Assembly: GCA_945895265.1 (NCBI GenBank)
Contig: CAMDEF010000016.1
Span: 4,937-68,936 of the forward strand
Direction of reading: 5' to 3'
Length of the DNA: 64,000 nucleotides
From: Bordetella parapertussis
GTDB taxonomy: Bacteria; Pseudomonadota; Gammaproteobacteria; Burkholderiales; Burkholderiaceae_B
Below, in pieces: positions 56,003-63,490 of this stretch. The notes beneath the pieces are model-generated. The model did no database searches, had not been told where the DNA came from, and saw nothing but the letters and a program-made list of their open reading frames with translations. Every line of letters begins with the position of its first letter. Position 1 is the first letter of the stretch. Made by a program: the position numbers and the translations under genes.

Positions 56003-56059
56003 TCTCCTCCTCGACCTCGTCCTGATGACCGCCGCTGCCGCGGGAAGATATGGGGATTT

Positions 56060-56998
56060 CTAAGGCTTAACTCCCGGAATGAGGTCGATCGCTGCGGCGG
56101 GGTCAACATAACGGCTTTCAAGATCCATGAAAGCTGGGTACTCAAAAAGATTCCAGAGGCTGCGGTGGTCAACCATGCGATCCGAGAACGCCGCGCTCGA
56201 GCCCTTGCGTGCCAACTCTTCATATAAGGCCTTGCCGACTGAAGCAATGACGCGAGTCATCGAGTTCGGAAAGATCGCGATGCTATAGCCCAAGGCGGTG
56301 AGTTGATCAACCGGTAGCATTGGCGTGCGACCCCCTTCAACGAGATTCGCCAGCGTGGGTATCTTGACTTGCTGGTTGAGCAAACGCATTTCGTCGGCAG
56401 ATTCTGGCGACTCAAGAAAGCACACGTCAGCACCGGCTTCGGCGTAGCGCTGCGAGCGTTCGATGGCCGCATTGATGCCTAGATCACTGCGGGCATCGGT
56501 ACGCGCAATGATGACGACATTCGGATCGTGCCGCGTATCGACTGCCGCTTTAATGCGCCCCACCATTTCTGCAGTCGAGACGATTCTGCGACCAGGCTCG
56601 TGTCCACAGCGTTTGGGCCAAGCTTGGTCTTCGATTTGGATGCCACTGATGCCTGCGCGTTCGAATTCACGCACGGTGCGAATCACATTCAGTGGCCCAC
56701 CATAGCCGGTGTCGGCATCGGCAATGATGGGGATGGTAGTGACGTCGGCCATGCGCTTAGCTTGATCCACAATTTCGGCGAAAGACAGCAGAGCAACATC
56801 GGGCGCACCGAGGCGCGTAATCGATACCCCCGAGCCGGTCATATAAGCCGCTTTGCACCCAGCCTGTTCGGCGAGTCGAATCGTCAGACAGTCAAAGGCG
56901 CCAGGCGCGACCAGCAGCGCAGGATCGGCAATGAGCGCGCGTAGCTGTTGATTTTTGCCGGGATGAATGCCGAGTGATAGGGGCATTGAGAGACTCAT
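56060..56998 (-). CDS. Isocitrate lyase/PEP mutase-family C-C or C-P lyase
   Basis: TIM-barrel enzyme of 312 residues. The catalytic loop is KRCGH (K129-H133), and the metal site contains D94 and D96 in IIADADTGYGG plus QIEDQ. KRCGH with a Cys points to lyases such as methylisocitrate lyase or 2,3-dimethylmalate lyase rather than to PEP mutase. PGAFDCLTIRLAEQAGCKAAYMTGSG and VSTAEMVGRIKAAVD fit the dimethylmalate lyase/oxaloacetase group. The start overlaps the stop of the isochorismatase-family gene by 4 bp. Confidence 0.87.
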   Translation of the reverse strand: MSLSMPLSLGIHPGKNQQLRALIADPALLVAPGAFDCLTIRLAEQAGCKAAYMTGSGVSITRLGAPDVALLSFAEIVDQAKRMADVTTIPIIADADTGYGGPLNVIRTVREFERAGISGIQIEDQAWPKRCGHEPGRRIVSTAEMVGRIKAAVDTRHDPNVVIIARTDARSDLGINAAIERSQRYAEAGADVCFLESPESADEMRLLNQQVKIPTLANLVEGGRTPMLPVDQLTALGYSIAIFPNSMTRVIASVGKALYEELARKGSSAAFSDRMVDHRSLWNLFEYPAFMDLESRYVDPAAAIDLIPGVKP

Positions 56999-57663
56999 GT
57001 GAGGGCCTTTTGTTTTGCAGTTTGAATGGCAGCGAGGACGGTATCGCAGCGATGGATTGGATAGCGCGCTCGAAAGAAGTTGAGAGAGCCTTCGTGAAGT
57101 AACGCATTGGGTGTCGCCACCGCGTCTTCAAGCACGACGACGTAATAGTCGTGATACGAGGCAGACCGAACGGTGGATTCGACGCAGCCTTCAGTTACGG
57201 TGCCCAAAATAATGACACTTTGAATACCTTGTGTGCGCAAGATGTGATCGAGATTGGTGCCAACAAAACCATCGGGACGAAACTTTTCAACCACCCAGTC
57301 GGTTTTTTGAACAGTTAACCCGTCGACAAATTCGTAGCCCCAGGTTCCGGGCTTGGTGTAGTCAGGGGCTTTGCCGTCGCGCGTTTTAAAGCGTAACCAA
57401 GCAGGCGAATCCATGCGGGCATCGGGCAGTGAGGCTTGCCGCAAAAAAATCGTTCGCATGCCTAGCGCCTGTGCTTTGCCAACAAACTCAACCATTTTTT
57501 TGACGGCAGGCGCCATACGCGCGACATCTTTTCCGAATTTGGCAAAATGTCCGTCGACATGACAAAAGTCATTTTGCACGTCAACCACAATGACTGCAGT
57601 CCAGCGCGGATCAACAAGTTCGTCAAGGGTATCTAAAACTTCGCGGCCCATGATGGTTTTCAT
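56995..57663 (-). CDS. Isochorismatase-fold cysteine hydrolase
   Basis: A 222-residue hydrolase with triad D28 (VVDVQNDFCH), K127 (VEKFRPDGFVG) and C160 (GTVTEGCVEST). The cysteine makes it an amidase-type member (ureidoacrylate, maleamate or N-carbamoyl-acid hydrolase) rather than a true isochorismatase. It overlaps the lyase gene by 4 bp and is transcribed before it, so it probably makes the acid that the lyase uses. A 46-bp gap separates it from the AtuA-like gene upstream in transcription. Confidence 0.87.
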   Translation of the reverse strand: MKTIMGREVLDTLDELVDPRWTAVIVVDVQNDFCHVDGHFAKFGKDVARMAPAVKKMVEFVGKAQALGMRTIFLRQASLPDARMDSPAWLRFKTRDGKAPDYTKPGTWGYEFVDGLTVQKTDWVVEKFRPDGFVGTNLDHILRTQGIQSVIILGTVTEGCVESTVRSASYHDYYVVVLEDAVATPNALLHEGSLNFFRARYPIHRCDTVLAAIQTAKQKALT

Positions 57664-57709
57664 TTAAGGCGTCCTGTGTGGGGGCGTGTTGAGTCGAGTG
57701 TCATCGGTT

Positions 57710-59086
57710 TTAGAGTTGTTCGATTGAGACGGGAAATAACTGTTCGTGATCATCAGCGGGCATCACGTGATACGCGGCAAAACGATACGCCGGGCCGCCC
57801 ACCAATTCAGGGGGCGTAAACGGAAACGCGATATTGCCTCCCGTGCACTGCCTACCCGAAAAACCTTGGTGCAGTAGAAACTGCTTAAAAGTTTTTGCGG
57901 CTGCCATGGCGAGCTCGGGTGAGCGGGCAATGATTTCGATCAAGATGAAAACTTCGCGCGCGGCTTGAGGGCCTGGCGCTTGAGTCCAAAGCGCGACGCC
58001 ATCTAAGCCGTAAAGCCTGGGATAAATCTCATATTCGCCGGTCACTAGACCGCGCGTGGTTTGCTCGACGGTGGCCAGGATCGGACGCAATTGCGCAATA
58101 AAACGTGGGTCTGCGGTACCGGCAAGTAACACCGCGCGATGGCCAACCAAGGCACTGCCTTCGACTTTGATCGTCGTGCGCGTCGCGGGTTGCCAGGTTG
58201 CCCCTGTGACATGCGTGCGGCGCTCGTCGAGCGCGGTGTAACGTGCGGCGTCGACCTTCAGCGTGCCGTCAGGCTCAGTGAAGCTAATCGGATCGGCTTG
58301 TTCATAGAGGCTGTGCGCAGCCACTGAAAGTGGCGTGGCCCGTCGTGCTGGGTTCATGCTCTCAAGTGAAAAACCCTTCGCGTCTAGCGTGGCCAGCATT
58401 GCATCGCGCCCGCCGGGTTCGCAGCAGATTGAGGTGCACTCAATGATCTTGGCCATGTGCATGACATTGGCCATGTCAAACCCCAATATTTTTGGCAAAC
58501 TCGCAAACACGGCAGTGTCGCAGGCCCTGCCAGCAATGATCACGTCTGGTTCAAGCGCGAGCGCGCGCTCGAAGGGCGCGCAGCCTATTTGGCCCACGAG
58601 GTGTGCGCAAGCATCTAAGTCGGTTTGTGTGACGGGTAGGTTGCCGCCAAGTGCTTTGAGTTCGCCCGCAGCAAGCGCTTGCCCCACACGCGTTGCGGTG
58701 AGATCCGAGCGAATTGTCGCGAGGCGAAAATGGAGGCTGTGCTCGCGCGCGATCTCGCGAATCATGTCTAAGGTTGCCTCGAGGTGAGGCGCCGCGCCCG
58801 CGGTGCCTGCCGTACCGATGATGAGAGGCACGTTGAGCTTACGCGCGCCGATCAGTACGGCAGCCAGATCGCGCTTGGTGATTGACGGACTGGTGGCCAT
58901 TTCACCAGAGCCCAAATACACAGGGCCCGGGTCGACCGAGCCCATGTCACATCCGATGAAATCGGGTTGCCGGGCTAGGCCGGCGGCCAGTGCTTGTTCA
59001 GGGATGCCGTAACCCAATTGCCCCGAGGCCGACAGCACCTTTAAGACTGTCGGTTTGCGCGCGAGTAACGCTTGAACGGCGCTCAT
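57710..59086 (-). CDS. AtuA-like DUF1446 protein
   Basis: A 458-residue soluble protein of the acyclic-terpene-utilisation AtuA family (DUF1446). Seen are LSASGQLGYGIPEQAL and PDFIGCDMGSVDPGPVYLGSG near the N-terminus, IIAGRACDTAVFASLP, and CCEPGGRDAMLATLDAKGF. The function of the family is not established; the name comes from a Pseudomonas terpene cluster. No membrane helix or cofactor motif was recognised. It overlaps the DUF4387 gene by 4 bp, and the two families often occur together or fused. Confidence 0.85.
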   Translation of the reverse strand: MSAVQALLARKPTVLKVLSASGQLGYGIPEQALAAGLARQPDFIGCDMGSVDPGPVYLGSGEMATSPSITKRDLAAVLIGARKLNVPLIIGTAGTAGAAPHLEATLDMIREIAREHSLHFRLATIRSDLTATRVGQALAAGELKALGGNLPVTQTDLDACAHLVGQIGCAPFERALALEPDVIIAGRACDTAVFASLPKILGFDMANVMHMAKIIECTSICCEPGGRDAMLATLDAKGFSLESMNPARRATPLSVAAHSLYEQADPISFTEPDGTLKVDAARYTALDERRTHVTGATWQPATRTTIKVEGSALVGHRAVLLAGTADPRFIAQLRPILATVEQTTRGLVTGEYEIYPRLYGLDGVALWTQAPGPQAAREVFILIEIIARSPELAMAAAKTFKQFLLHQGFSGRQCTGGNIAFPFTPPELVGGPAYRFAAYHVMPADDHEQLFPVSIEQL

Positions 59087-59388
59087 ATTTCAAGATCCAG
59101 TAAAGGCACATGTTGTTGAGCGCCATACACATCATGGTCGCCTGGCGAGCCCGAGACAATGGCACGCGGCATCGCGATTTTGATTGCACGCGCCGCTTGG
59201 TAGGGCGTCACAATCACCTCGGCAGGCGCAACGCTGTAGAGTCGCGCTAACGCGGCGGGCTGAAGGGTTGAGGCGCGCTTGGCTGTCTCAAACGCCTCGT
59301 CGGTCGGAAACATCAAATCAAACGATAAGGTCAATGGCCCTGCATTTTTACTGCGTATTACCGTCGCAATATCTGTGAGTCGGGGCAC
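59083..59388 (-). CDS. DUF4387 family protein
   Basis: A 101-residue protein: LTDIATVIRSKNAGPLTLSFDLMFPTDEAFETAKRA, then IKIAMPRAIVSGSPGDHDVYGAQQHVPLL. The SKNAGP and GDHDVYGAQQ segments are typical of DUF4387, which is the usual partner of AtuA-like proteins. It is the first gene of a probable four-gene operon running DUF4387, AtuA-like, cysteine hydrolase, lyase. The function is unknown. Confidence 0.85.
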   Translation of the reverse strand: MPRLTDIATVIRSKNAGPLTLSFDLMFPTDEAFETAKRASTLQPAALARLYSVAPAEVIVTPYQAARAIKIAMPRAIVSGSPGDHDVYGAQQHVPLLDLEI

Positions 59389-59532
59389 ATGGGCTCCTTA
59401 ACGATGAATCGGATGATCGACTTGTTATAACAAGTGATCCGCGAGGTCGCAACTTAATGTTCACCCCGATGTCTCTGGGCGAGTTGTTTTAGGCAAACAG
59501 CAACGAGCTTAAATGAGAAGTCGAGACGTCAC

Positions 59533-60204
59533 TTAACCGTATTTTTCTTTGAGCTCGGTCAACACATCGGCGATTGACTCGACATCGGCAAACTTCATAT
59601 CTAGATCGAACATATTAGCTTTGTGCGCCTGCGGGCTACGATCACCGCAAGCTTCATCCACCACAATCACTCTAAAGTTATGTGAAAACGCATCGGTCGC
59701 ACCAGCTCGTACACAGCCAGAGGTCGAAATCCCACAAATGACAAGGGTATCGATTTTGTCGTAACGTAAAAAGGCTTCAAGTGGAGTGCAAAAAAAACAA
59801 GAGGGCTTATTTTTTAAGATGATTCGATCAATGGGGCGTGGCGCGTAGGCCTCTGGCCACTGATCGGCACGTGGATCACTTGTGTATTGAAAGGCATCGG
59901 GTTCGGCAAGTTTGTAGTTCCAAGCACCACGATACGTTGGGTGACTGCGATCGTCACGGCGGCTATAGTAAATCGGAAGATTCAGGGCGCGAAAGGTGTC
60001 GGTGAGTGTGACGAGCGCGCGGGTGACCGAAGCCATTTCGCGACCACACATTGAATAAGCGGGATCGACGAACATATGTGTGGTGTCGATATTGAGCAGG
60101 GCGACACGCTCGCCCATACCGATGCGTTGGGCGAACCCCCCCTTGCGGTAAGTGTCGAGCTCTTCGTCGGGCACGTAGCCACGCCACTTTTCTAGTTTGT
60201 CCAT
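59533..60204 (-). CDS. Isochorismatase-fold amidohydrolase (N-carbamoylsarcosine amidase-like)
   Basis: A 223-residue cysteine hydrolase distinct from the one at 56995. The triad is D40 (LLNIDTTHMF), K133 (LKNKPSCFFCTPL) and C164 (GISTSGCVRAGATDAFSHNF). The GISTSGCVRA motif and the long N-terminal helix segment are typical of the N-carbamoylsarcosine/maleamate/nicotinamide-like branch. It is separated by 144 bp from the DUF4387 gene and could have its own promoter. It is divergent from the Bug receptor at 60357, which may carry its substrate. Confidence 0.87.
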   Translation of the reverse strand: MDKLEKWRGYVPDEELDTYRKGGFAQRIGMGERVALLNIDTTHMFVDPAYSMCGREMASVTRALVTLTDTFRALNLPIYYSRRDDRSHPTYRGAWNYKLAEPDAFQYTSDPRADQWPEAYAPRPIDRIILKNKPSCFFCTPLEAFLRYDKIDTLVICGISTSGCVRAGATDAFSHNFRVIVVDEACGDRSPQAHKANMFDLDMKFADVESIADVLTELKEKYG

Positions 60205-60356
60205 GGTGTCTCCTTATTGACCAATCTTCTCGGTTCTGTTGTGATAGAGCTCGCTGTAATTAAACATTGTGTGGTTTATCAGCAAATGCTTGCCTGTTTC
60301 GGCGCTGGCTATCGTAGCGAAGCGCGGATCAGAAATGATATCTTAATGGAGATCAA

Positions 60357-61331
60357 ATGAAGCGTCGTCACTTTATCGAGACTGGCCTTGCACTAGGTGC
60401 AAGTATCGCGTTGCCGGCCTTAGCGCAAACTAAAGCTGGGTATCCGACCCAGACAATCAAAATGATTGTGGCTTTTGGGCCGGGTGGGTCGACTGACGTG
60501 ACCGCTCGAATTATTACAGCCAAGATGTATGAGTTGCTCGGTCAACGAGTCGTGATTGAGAATAAACCGGGCGGGGGTTCGAATATTGGCAGCGAACTGG
60601 CTGCGCGCGGCGCACCTGATGGCTACACGTTATTTTTAGGAACCGTTGCCAATGCCATCAACATGTCCCTATACAAAAATCCTGGTTACGACATTGTTCG
60701 TGATTTCGAGCCAATTTCAATTTTGACTTCGGCACCTGCGGTGTTGGTGGTGACGCCAAAGTTGCCCGTGAATACCGTGCAAGAGTTGATCGCCTTGGCG
60801 CGCGCTAAACCCGACTCCCTAAACTATGCGACCTCGGGGGTTGGTACGACTCCACACCTGGCAGGTGAAATGTTGCTGCAGCGCTTCAAGATAAAAATGA
60901 CACACGTTGCTTACAAAGGGGCTGCACCAGCATTGACCGATACGATTACTGGCGTCACGCAGTTGGGATTTAAAACCGCGCTATCGGCGATCCCGAGTAT
61001 TCAGTCGGGTCAGCTCAAAGCGCTAGCGGTTTGTTCGGCCAAGCGTCTGTCGCTGTTGCCGGATGTACCCACCATGGCCGAGGCCGGGGTACCTGATTTT
61101 GAGATCACTTCTTGGAATGGTTTATTCGCGCCCAAGGGCACGCCTCAAGACATTGTAGAAAAACTGAATCAGGTCTGCGCAACAATTTCGCGGATGAAAG
61201 ACGTGCAAGAGACTTTCGCAGCGCAGGCAGCCAACAGCTTGACGAGCACGCCCGCTCAATTTAAAGCATTTATTGAAGCGGAGATTGCTAAATGGGGTGC
61301 GGTTGTGAAGTCAACCGGCGCACAGATTTAG
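60357..61331 (+). CDS. Bug/TctC-family tripartite tricarboxylate receptor
   Basis: Periplasmic receptor of 324 residues. The N-terminus MKRRHFIETGLALGASIALPALAQ has a twin-arginine-like start before the hydrophobic segment, so Tat export is possible. Family pattern: YPTQTIKMIVAFGPGGSTDVTARIITAKM, then ENKPGGGSNIGSELAARGAPDGYTLFLG, and TSGVGTTPHLAGEML. GGAG stands before the ATG. It is divergent from the amidohydrolase; the shared 152-bp region probably controls both. Confidence 0.92.
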   Translation: MKRRHFIETGLALGASIALPALAQTKAGYPTQTIKMIVAFGPGGSTDVTARIITAKMYELLGQRVVIENKPGGGSNIGSELAARGAPDGYTLFLGTVANAINMSLYKNPGYDIVRDFEPISILTSAPAVLVVTPKLPVNTVQELIALARAKPDSLNYATSGVGTTPHLAGEMLLQRFKIKMTHVAYKGAAPALTDTITGVTQLGFKTALSAIPSIQSGQLKALAVCSAKRLSLLPDVPTMAEAGVPDFEITSWNGLFAPKGTPQDIVEKLNQVCATISRMKDVQETFAAQAANSLTSTPAQFKAFIEAEIAKWGAVVKSTGAQI

Positions 61332-61433
61332 CGTGAAGGGGCGACGCGCGCAAAGAGTTGCCCCCGAAAAGAGACAGCCTTTTGAGTCGATGCTGACTGA
61401 ACAAGGCACCTTGGTTGCTTGACCTACAAAAAA

Positions 61434-61496
61434 ACGGCGAATCCCTTATGCAGTAAGGGATTTATCCAAAAGTCTGCGGACTTTGGCGCTCGCCGT
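61434..61496 (+). ncRNA. Predicted three-way-junction RNA or DNA element
   Basis: An outer stem ACGGCGA (61434-61440)/TCGCCGT (61490-61496) encloses two hairpins. One is ATCCCTTA (61441-61448)/TAAGGGAT (61454-61461) with a 5-base loop. The other is AAAGTC (61469-61474)/GACTTT (61479-61484) with a 4-base loop. All 21 pairs are perfect Watson-Crick. It lies about 60 bp before the beta-propeller gene, in a 223-bp gap. It resembles a leader element, but there is no T-run or known family match. Strand and function are uncertain. Confidence 0.4.
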
Positions 61497-61532
61497 GCGA
61501 AAATACGCCTTGAAACATCACTGTTGCTTTCT

Positions 61533-61538
61533 TTGACA
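61533..61538 (+). promoter_or_regulatory. TTGACA -35 hexamer overlapping the beta-propeller start region
   Basis: A perfect TTGACA is followed at 15-17 bp by TATGCA/TGCATA, which includes the annotated ATG at 61555. If this promoter is used, the mRNA would start at or after that ATG, and the real start would be further downstream or leaderless. Confidence 0.3.
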
Positions 61539-61554
61539 AACTTTTCGGCGTTGT

Positions 61555-62565
61555 ATGCATAACCCCAGTTCTTCTATCCGTAGTTTGGCCGCTGCACTGA
61601 CTTTCACTCTTGGTCTGTTCTGGGCCGTGACTGCAAATGCCGCCCCCCCAATCCTGGTGCTTAATTCACTGAACGCGAACGTCAGTGTGATTGACGCAGT
61701 GACTTATAAAGAAATCAAACGAGTGCCGGTTGGCAAAGAGCCTCACCATTTGTATCTGACGCCCGATAACAAATCGGTCATGGTGGCAAATGCCGAGGGT
61801 GATTCAATTACGTTTTTGGATCCAAATACCGGCGAAGTTCAGCGTACGCTGAAAAACATCCCAGACCCTTACCATTTGCGTTTTTCGCCTGACATGAAAT
61901 GGTTTGTCACGGCAGCCAATCGCTTGAATCACGTTGATATCTATCGCTGGGAGATGAAAAACGGCGAGTTTCAAATGCACTTGGTTAAGCGTTTGCCTGC
62001 GGGCAAAACGCCTAGTCATATCGCGATCGATAGCAAAAGCACGACCGCGTATTTCACCTTGCAAGACAGCCACGAACTCATGGCGGTTGATCTGGCAACG
62101 CAAAAACCACTCTGGACGATTTCAACAGGAAAGACGCCAGCGGATTTGTATCTTGCCCCAGATGATAAGACGTTGCTGATTGGCCTAACGGGTGCAGCTG
62201 AAGTCGAGGTCTATGACGTGGCGGGTGCAAAAAAAGCCGTGTTAACCAAGCGTATTCCGACTGGCCAGGGGGCGCACGCCTTTCGGTCACAGGGCGACAA
62301 GCGGCACGTGTTTGTCAGTAACCGCAGCGCCAACACGATTAGTCGCATTGACATGACTACCTTGAGCGTGGTCGACACGTACAAAACCCTTGCAGGCCCC
62401 GATTGTATGGAAATGCTCGCCGATGGTAAGACCTTATTATTTACGGCACGTTGGGCCGGCAAATTGGTGGCACTCGATATCGAGAAAAAAACCATCACTC
62501 ATCAGGTGCAGGTGGGTAAGTCGCCGCACGGAGTTTGGACGCTGAATCATGCGAGCCGTCTATAA
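61555..62565 (+). CDS. YncE-like beta-propeller protein, exported
   Basis: A 336-residue protein with a signal peptide (about 1-29, ending ANA). The rest shows repeated blades of the YncE/cytochrome-d1-like type: NVSVIDAVTYKEIKRVPVGKEPHHLYLTPDNKSVMVAN, then ITFLDPNTGEVQRTL, PDPYHLRFSPDM and HVFVSNRSANTISRIDMTTLSVVDTYKT. No haem or catalytic motif was found. The start is uncertain: no good ribosome-binding site precedes the ATG, and a TTG at 61585 would also give a signal peptide. Its 3' end overlaps the next gene by 17 bp. Confidence 0.8.
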   Translation: MHNPSSSIRSLAAALTFTLGLFWAVTANAAPPILVLNSLNANVSVIDAVTYKEIKRVPVGKEPHHLYLTPDNKSVMVANAEGDSITFLDPNTGEVQRTLKNIPDPYHLRFSPDMKWFVTAANRLNHVDIYRWEMKNGEFQMHLVKRLPAGKTPSHIAIDSKSTTAYFTLQDSHELMAVDLATQKPLWTISTGKTPADLYLAPDDKTLLIGLTGAAEVEVYDVAGAKKAVLTKRIPTGQGAHAFRSQGDKRHVFVSNRSANTISRIDMTTLSVVDTYKTLAGPDCMEMLADGKTLLFTARWAGKLVALDIEKKTITHQVQVGKSPHGVWTLNHASRL

Positions 62566-63490
62566 GGTTTTGCTGGGGATAGGGCTGTCATCTTGTGCGA
62601 CCGCCTTGTTAGGTTCGCCAGCCTCGTCGGCTGCGGCTTCGACTTGTGAGCGCCCGGTGTACTTGACGTTTGACACCGGACATATGCAGGTAGCACCCTT
62701 AGTGGCTGAAGTGCTGGCGCGGCAGCAAGTACGCGCGACCTTTTTTTTGGCAAATGAACCCACACGCACGGGCGGCACAAGCCTGGATGAGGTTTGGGCT
62801 CCCTGGTGGAGGGCACTCGCCGAGCAAGGGCATGCCTTTGCCTCGCACACGTTTGATCACGTTTACTGGTTAAGCGACACAGCAGACGGTCGATTTTTAA
62901 TGCGGCCCAGCGCCGGGCCACAGCCTGGTAAAAGTTTCACTTGGACAGGCGCCCAATATTGCGAAGAGTTGGATCGACCAGCAAAGCGCTTTGAAGACAT
63001 GACTGGTCAAAAAATCTTGCCGCTATTTCGAGCTGCTGGCGGTAAAACTTCACCGGCCTTACTGCGTGCGGCGCAAGCCTGCGGCTACGAGCACGTTGGT
63101 TGGGCGCCTGCGGGGTTTTTAGGCGATGAATTACCAAGCGACCAATATCCCAACACTTTGTTACTAGAGCGCGCCTTGCGTAATATTCGTAGTGGCGATA
63201 TTTTGTTAGCGCATTTAGGAATTTGGTCGCGGCAAGATCCTTGGGCGCCGGCGGTGCTTGAGCCCTTAATTGTGGGCTTGAAACAGAAGGGCCTGTGTTT
63301 TGCCACCATGGATTCGCACCCGGCCTACCGTGAGAAAATTCAGGCGCGCAAGTCTGCGATTGGTGCGCCTGACGGCGCGGTCGTGCAGCCTGCCAGAGAA
63401 ACAAGCCCCGCGGCAATAGACGCGTTAGCGCCCGAGAGCCAAGCCATGCCTCCACCAAGAGAGATTAAAAGTCATGAATCAAATGATTGA
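62549..63490 (+). CDS. Polysaccharide deacetylase (NodB/PdaA-like), exported
   Basis: A 313-residue protein with an N-terminal signal peptide (1-30). The NodB domain has the catalytic D42 in LTFDTGHM, with Thr43 where the metal-binding Asp of TFDDG is common; a similar change is seen in PdaA-type enzymes. The metal histidines are in SHTFDHVYW, and FRAAGGKTS and ILLAHLG are further motifs. The tail after about 270 is Ala/Pro-rich. It probably acts on peptidoglycan or a surface glycan. The start overlaps the beta-propeller gene and the end overlaps the hydroxylase gene (17 bp each), so the three are coupled. Confidence 0.87.
   Translation: MRAVYKVLLGIGLSSCATALLGSPASSAAASTCERPVYLTFDTGHMQVAPLVAEVLARQQVRATFFLANEPTRTGGTSLDEVWAPWWRALAEQGHAFASHTFDHVYWLSDTADGRFLMRPSAGPQPGKSFTWTGAQYCEELDRPAKRFEDMTGQKILPLFRAAGGKTSPALLRAAQACGYEHVGWAPAGFLGDELPSDQYPNTLLLERALRNIRSGDILLAHLGIWSRQDPWAPAVLEPLIVGLKQKGLCFATMDSHPAYREKIQARKSAIGAPDGAVVQPARETSPAAIDALAPESQAMPPPREIKSHESND

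Noticed and set aside
61434..61496. A tRNA gene or tRNA fragment
   Set aside because: The outer 7-bp stem looks like an acceptor arm, but only two inner arms exist, there is no T-loop sequence, and the length is 63 nt.
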